This document shows, in pieces, positions 4,801-6,540 of a DNA stretch of 6,540 nucleotides. Made by a program: the position numbers and the translations under genes. The stretch spans positions 1-6,540 of the forward strand of contig RGVT01000154.1 of assembly GCA_010027105.1 (NCBI GenBank), in the 5' to 3' direction. Within the stretch, counting starts at the first letter, position 1, and every line of letters starts with the position of its first letter. The notes below the pieces were generated by a model. That model saw only the letters and a list, made by a program, of their open reading frames with translations. It searched no databases and was not told the origin of the DNA. Source of the DNA: Planctomycetia bacterium (GTDB lineage Bacteria > Planctomycetota > Planctomycetia > Pirellulales > UBA1268).

Positions 4801-6540
4801 ACGGCGACGCGGGTCGACGTCACTGCCACCTCCGGCACGACCACATTCTCCGCCCCTCTCTCCGCGACCACCGGCGCCTTCACCCGCACAGGGACCGGCA
4901 CGCTCGTCATGGGTGGCACGATGACCGCCTACACCGGCACCGTGTCGCTCGGCTCGTCCGGCCTCGTGCAGGTCGCCTCGTCGAGCACCGCCGCCTTCGG
5001 CACGGGCCTGCTCAAGCTCGAGGGCAACCAGCTGTCGTCGAACAGCACAACCGCCCGCTCGATCGGCAACACGTCGGTCCAGTTCACGGGCGACTCGACG
5101 CTCGGCGACGCCGTCAACACCGGCACGCTCACGTTCACCGGCACGAGCTCGCTCGTCGGTAACCGCACGCTGTCGTTCGCCAGCGACGTCCTCTTCACCC
5201 GTGGCCTCACCGGCACCGGCAGCGACACGTTCACGAAGACGGGCACCGGCACGCTTACCTTGAACGGCACGAGCTCGTTTGGCGGTGGCGGCACCGTCAG
5301 CGAGGGCACGCTCGCCGTGAGTGGCTCGGGCACGAAGCTCAACGGGGCGATCGCGGTGAGCGGCTCGGGCACGCTCCTCAACTCCGCGACCAACGGCGTC
5401 GCGGGCGACGTGACGATCAACGCCGGCGGCGTGTTCGCCAACACGGTCACGAACACCGCCACGAGCCTCACGGTCGCCGGCGGCACGTTCTCCGGCTCCG
5501 GCGACACCACCGTCACCACGCTCGTGCTCTCCGGGCCCGGCGACCTCGTGAACACCGGCACGCTCCGGTTCACCTCGGGCACCGCCACGGCCGCGTCGGG
5601 CACCACCACGCTCGCCACCACGCTCGCCGGGACCGGCACGTTCGTGCACGCCGGGGCCGGCACGCTCCTCGTCACCGGCACCAACACGGGCTACTCCGGC
5701 CCGGTGTCGCTGAACGCCGGCACCACGCTCGTGGGCTCGGGCACGGCTCTCGGCACGGGCACCCTCTCGCTCGGGGGCGGCACGCTGGCCACGTCGGGCA
5801 CCGTGGCCCAGGCGCTCGGCAACTCGCGCGTGAGCTTCGACGGCAACACGACGTTCGGCAGCGGCACGAACAACGCCGCCCTCACGCTCTCCAGCACGGG
5901 CGTGCTCACCGGCGACCGCACGCTCACCCTCGGCGCCGACGTGACGCTCACGGGCCCGCTCACCGGCAGCTACGGCTTCACGAAGGCCGGCAACTCGACG
6001 CTCACGCTCAACGGAGCCAACACCTACAGCGGCACGACGACCGTGTCGGCGGGCTACTTGGTCATCAGTGCGTCGGCTGGAGCGGGCAAGGCCGGAACGA
6101 CCATTGTGGATGGCGGCAACCTGAGGCTCGGAAATGACAACGCGCTAGGCGGAGCCACGGGCGATGTCATTGTGCTGAAACGAGGCGTGATCGGGTCAAG
6201 CGGCACCTTTGCGAGGAGCCTGGCGAACCCGATCACCCTGAGCGGAAGCATCCAGATCGGATCCGGCTTTAGCAGTGAGACGATAACCTTGACGGGTCCC
6301 GTCAGCCTTACGACCACTGGCACGATCAACGCCGGCAACTCGATCACCATCTCCGGCGCCGTCTCCGGCTCGGCGGCACTCGTGAAGCTGGGGGGCTCGT
6401 CGCTCACGCTCTCCGGCACGAACACCTACTCCGGCGGCACCGTGATCGGCTACGGCCTGGTCACGTTCTCGTCCGGCACCGCGTTCCCCGCGGAGGGCAA
6501 CGTGACCCTCTCCGGAGGTGCCCTCTCCGCGTCGGGCCCC
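1700..6540 (+). CDS. Giant exported autotransporter-associated beta-strand (PATR) repeat protein; two apparent frameshifts; 3' partial
   Basis: One large gene is read in three successive frames: 1700 to about 1996, about 2001-4073, and 4075-6540, together at least 1,600 residues with no stop before the edge. The product starts with a signal peptide, then a Trp-containing segment (GSFNWTTGSSWSTGTAPN) typical of the start of such proteins. The rest is Thr/Gly/Ser/Ala/Leu-rich beta-helix sequence with at least 14 motifs of the type LTKxGxGTLxLxGxNTYTGxTTVxxGTL (autotransporter-associated beta-strand repeat family, PATR). It is probably a secreted or surface fibre or adhesin; no enzyme motif is visible. 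The C-terminus, which would show a beta-barrel or a PEP-CTERM-like sorting tail, is outside the window. ATG 1700 is chosen because it alone puts the signal peptide at the N-terminus; in-frame ATGs at 1565 and 1571 would bury it behind some 45 Pro/Arg-rich residues. No good Shine-Dalgarno site precedes it. If the frameshifts are real the gene is broken. Confidence 0.85.
1970..1997 (+). repeat. 13-bp direct repeat CTCGGCCGGCTCG at the first frame change
   Basis: CTCGGCCGGCTCG occurs at 1970-1982 and again at 1985-1997, 15 bp apart, giving the near-duplicate peptide LGRL-D-LGRL. The second copy overlaps the place where the reading frame changes. A local duplication or misassembly here could explain the shift, though a clean 15-bp duplication would itself keep frame. 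Confidence 0.5.
1985..2003 (+). other. Frameshift site 1 in the repeat-protein gene
   Basis: Upstream, the protein-like frame is the one of ATG 1700 (NQTVSLNAPVTLGRLDLG). Downstream, the sensible frame is one nucleotide further on (SASLNQTAASGSNTISAEL, then LRLNDTLLVTNSSANALTLSGVIAG). After this point the original frame turns into Arg/His/Gln-rich nonsense until TGA at 4100-4102. Removing one C from GGCCGG at 1988-1993 would join the frames as LDLG-GSASLNQT; restoring two missing bases would work equally well. The exact base is not determinable from the window. Confidence 0.75.
2208..4073 (+). repeat. First repeat tier: tandem modules of about 100 residues
   Basis: The anchor GTLKLGG, or a variant, recurs at 2208, 2508, 2805, 3108, 3411, 3720 and 4011, with steps of 300, 297, 303, 303, 309 and 291 bp. 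All steps are whole codons. PATR motif cores (LTKxGxGTLxLxG) begin near 2127, 2427, 2727, 3030, 3333, 3642 and 3933. The modules at 2805-3410 are the most alike: each continues with an ADxxxxTLxSGxxDLxGxSETIxNFNA segment and a GSxGxSNASGTV segment, and GGCAAGACGCTCACGAAGA is identical at 3024 and 3327. The last module is degenerate (IGAGGSVSGSVTLNAGTLTNS) and leads into the second tier. This reads as tandem duplication of a beta-helix unit followed by divergence. Confidence 0.85.
4071..4075 (+). other. Frameshift site 2 in the repeat-protein gene
   Basis: The frame from 2001 ends in sense at GNVTVNGGT (last sensible codon about 4071) and then becomes Arg/His-rich nonsense to TAA at 5160-5162. 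The protein resumes one nucleotide further on, from 4075, as TLGGGGGAVTNTGTLTAT. The local sequence GGCACTCACC looks like the gene's very common GGCACGCTCACC with GC missing after GGCAC; restoring it gives NGGTLTLGGGGGAV. The new frame is closed on its left by a TGA at 4060-4062 and offers an ATG at 4063, so an automatic caller could start a false gene there. Confidence 0.8.
4096..6060 (+). repeat. Second repeat tier: long super-unit, two close copies and one diverged copy
   Basis: Unit 1 (4096-4776, 227 residues) and unit 2 (4777-5541, 255 residues) share landmarks in the same order: AVTNTG, TSGTTTFSAPLS, GAFTRTGTGTLVM, FGTGLLxLEGxQLSSNSTTAR, TLGDAVNTGTLTF, ASDVxFTR, FTKxGxGTL, and TNGxxGxVTIN. 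Landmark offsets are 681 bp at the start, 687 bp in the middle and 705 bp near the end, so small in-frame insertions separate the copies. Unit 3 (5542 to about 6060) keeps the same plan in diverged form (VNTGTL, SGTTTLATTL, LGTGTLSLGGGTL, GNSRVSFDGNTTFG, GDRTLTLGADV). Each unit contains two PATR cores, near 4195 and 4531, 4876 and 5227, and 5638 and 5974. A further core starts near 6376. Confidence 0.8.
6061..6320 (+). other. Block of atypical codon use inside the repeat gene
   Basis: The reading frame and beta-helix character continue (TTIVDGGNLRLGNDNALGG, ANPITLSGSIQIGSGFSSE), but synonymous codons change sharply. The block uses AGG (6124, 6214), CGA (6181), CTA (6145), ATA (6283), AAA (6178), TTT (6208, 6268), TCA, AGT, ATT, GAT and many GGA. 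In the preceding 4 kb of repeats almost every codon is GGC, ACG, CTC, AGC, GCC or similar. From about 6321 the usual style returns. This suggests a module acquired from another gene or lineage, or one outside the repeat homogenisation that shaped its neighbours. Confidence 0.65.

Noticed and set aside
2073..5162. A complete gene of 1029 codons from a GTG at 2073
   Set aside because: The GTG lies inside a continuing beta-helix segment (LNDTLLVTNSSANALTLSG), and after about 4073 the frame is Arg/His-rich nonsense. It is the middle segment of the frameshifted gene plus shadow.
4054..5649. Long leftward open frames (up to 531 codons) opposite the repeat gene
   Set aside because: They are low-complexity Arg/Glu/Gly/Ala or Val/Pro translations of the repeated ACGCTC-rich DNA. 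The plus-strand frame gives a coherent known repeat family.
2208..6060. CRISPR array or DNA-level tandem repeat
   Set aside because: The repeats are protein-coding, diverged at the DNA level, 291-309 bp or longer, and lack the short identical repeat and unique-spacer pattern of CRISPR.
4063..6540. A separate gene starting at ATG 4063, directly after an in-frame TGA
   Set aside because: The sequence from 4075 onward continues the upstream repeat pattern in mid-unit and has no signal peptide. A frameshift in one gene explains it better than a new gene.

Overview
The window is GC-rich, Gram-negative-type DNA. A planctomycete, or less likely a verrucomicrobium, is my best guess. The grounds are the codon style (almost all ACG, CTC and GGC), the scarcity of Shine-Dalgarno sequences, and a giant secreted protein built of autotransporter-associated beta-strand repeats, a type common in those phyla. 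This is inference; no taxonomic marker gene is present.

Layout: (1) 2-241 (+) is the 3' end of pntB, the beta subunit of proton-translocating NAD(P) transhydrogenase. (2) 242-304 is a short convergent gap holding three small palindromes. (3) 305-996 (-) is a compact type II toxin-antitoxin operon: a ribbon-helix-helix antitoxin (745-996) followed after 11 nt by a PIN-domain, VapC-like toxin (305-733). Its promoter region carries a perfect 10-bp palindrome between the -35 and -10 boxes, which suggests autorepression and a leaderless antitoxin mRNA. (4) 997-1699 has no gene. It holds a cluster of GGATTGC repeats, a rightward sigma70-like promoter at 1283-1310 and a perfect 18-bp palindrome at 1443-1460, so the downstream gene would have a leader of about 380 nt. 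(5) 1700 to the right edge (+) is one very large gene for an exported repeat protein. It has a clear signal peptide, at least 14 PATR-type motifs and no stop before the window ends.

The large gene is not a single open frame as written. The protein signal moves from one frame to another near 1985-2003 and again at 4071-4075, both times in the same sense (a net +1 or -2 nt). The repeat protein resumes cleanly after each shift, so these are either recent mutations or assembly errors. The repeats have two tiers: seven anchors spaced about 100 residues apart in the first half, then a longer super-unit (about 227-255 residues) occurring as two clear copies and a third diverged copy. A block at 6061-6320 uses very different synonymous codons from the rest of the gene.

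The genes do not form a pathway: a housekeeping membrane enzyme, a toxin-antitoxin pair and a surface or secreted repeat protein sit side by side. I see no phage, transposon or CRISPR signature, and no convincing wholly new system. The most informative points are the double frameshift, the nested repeat architecture, the codon-atypical block and the regulatory architecture of 997-1699.
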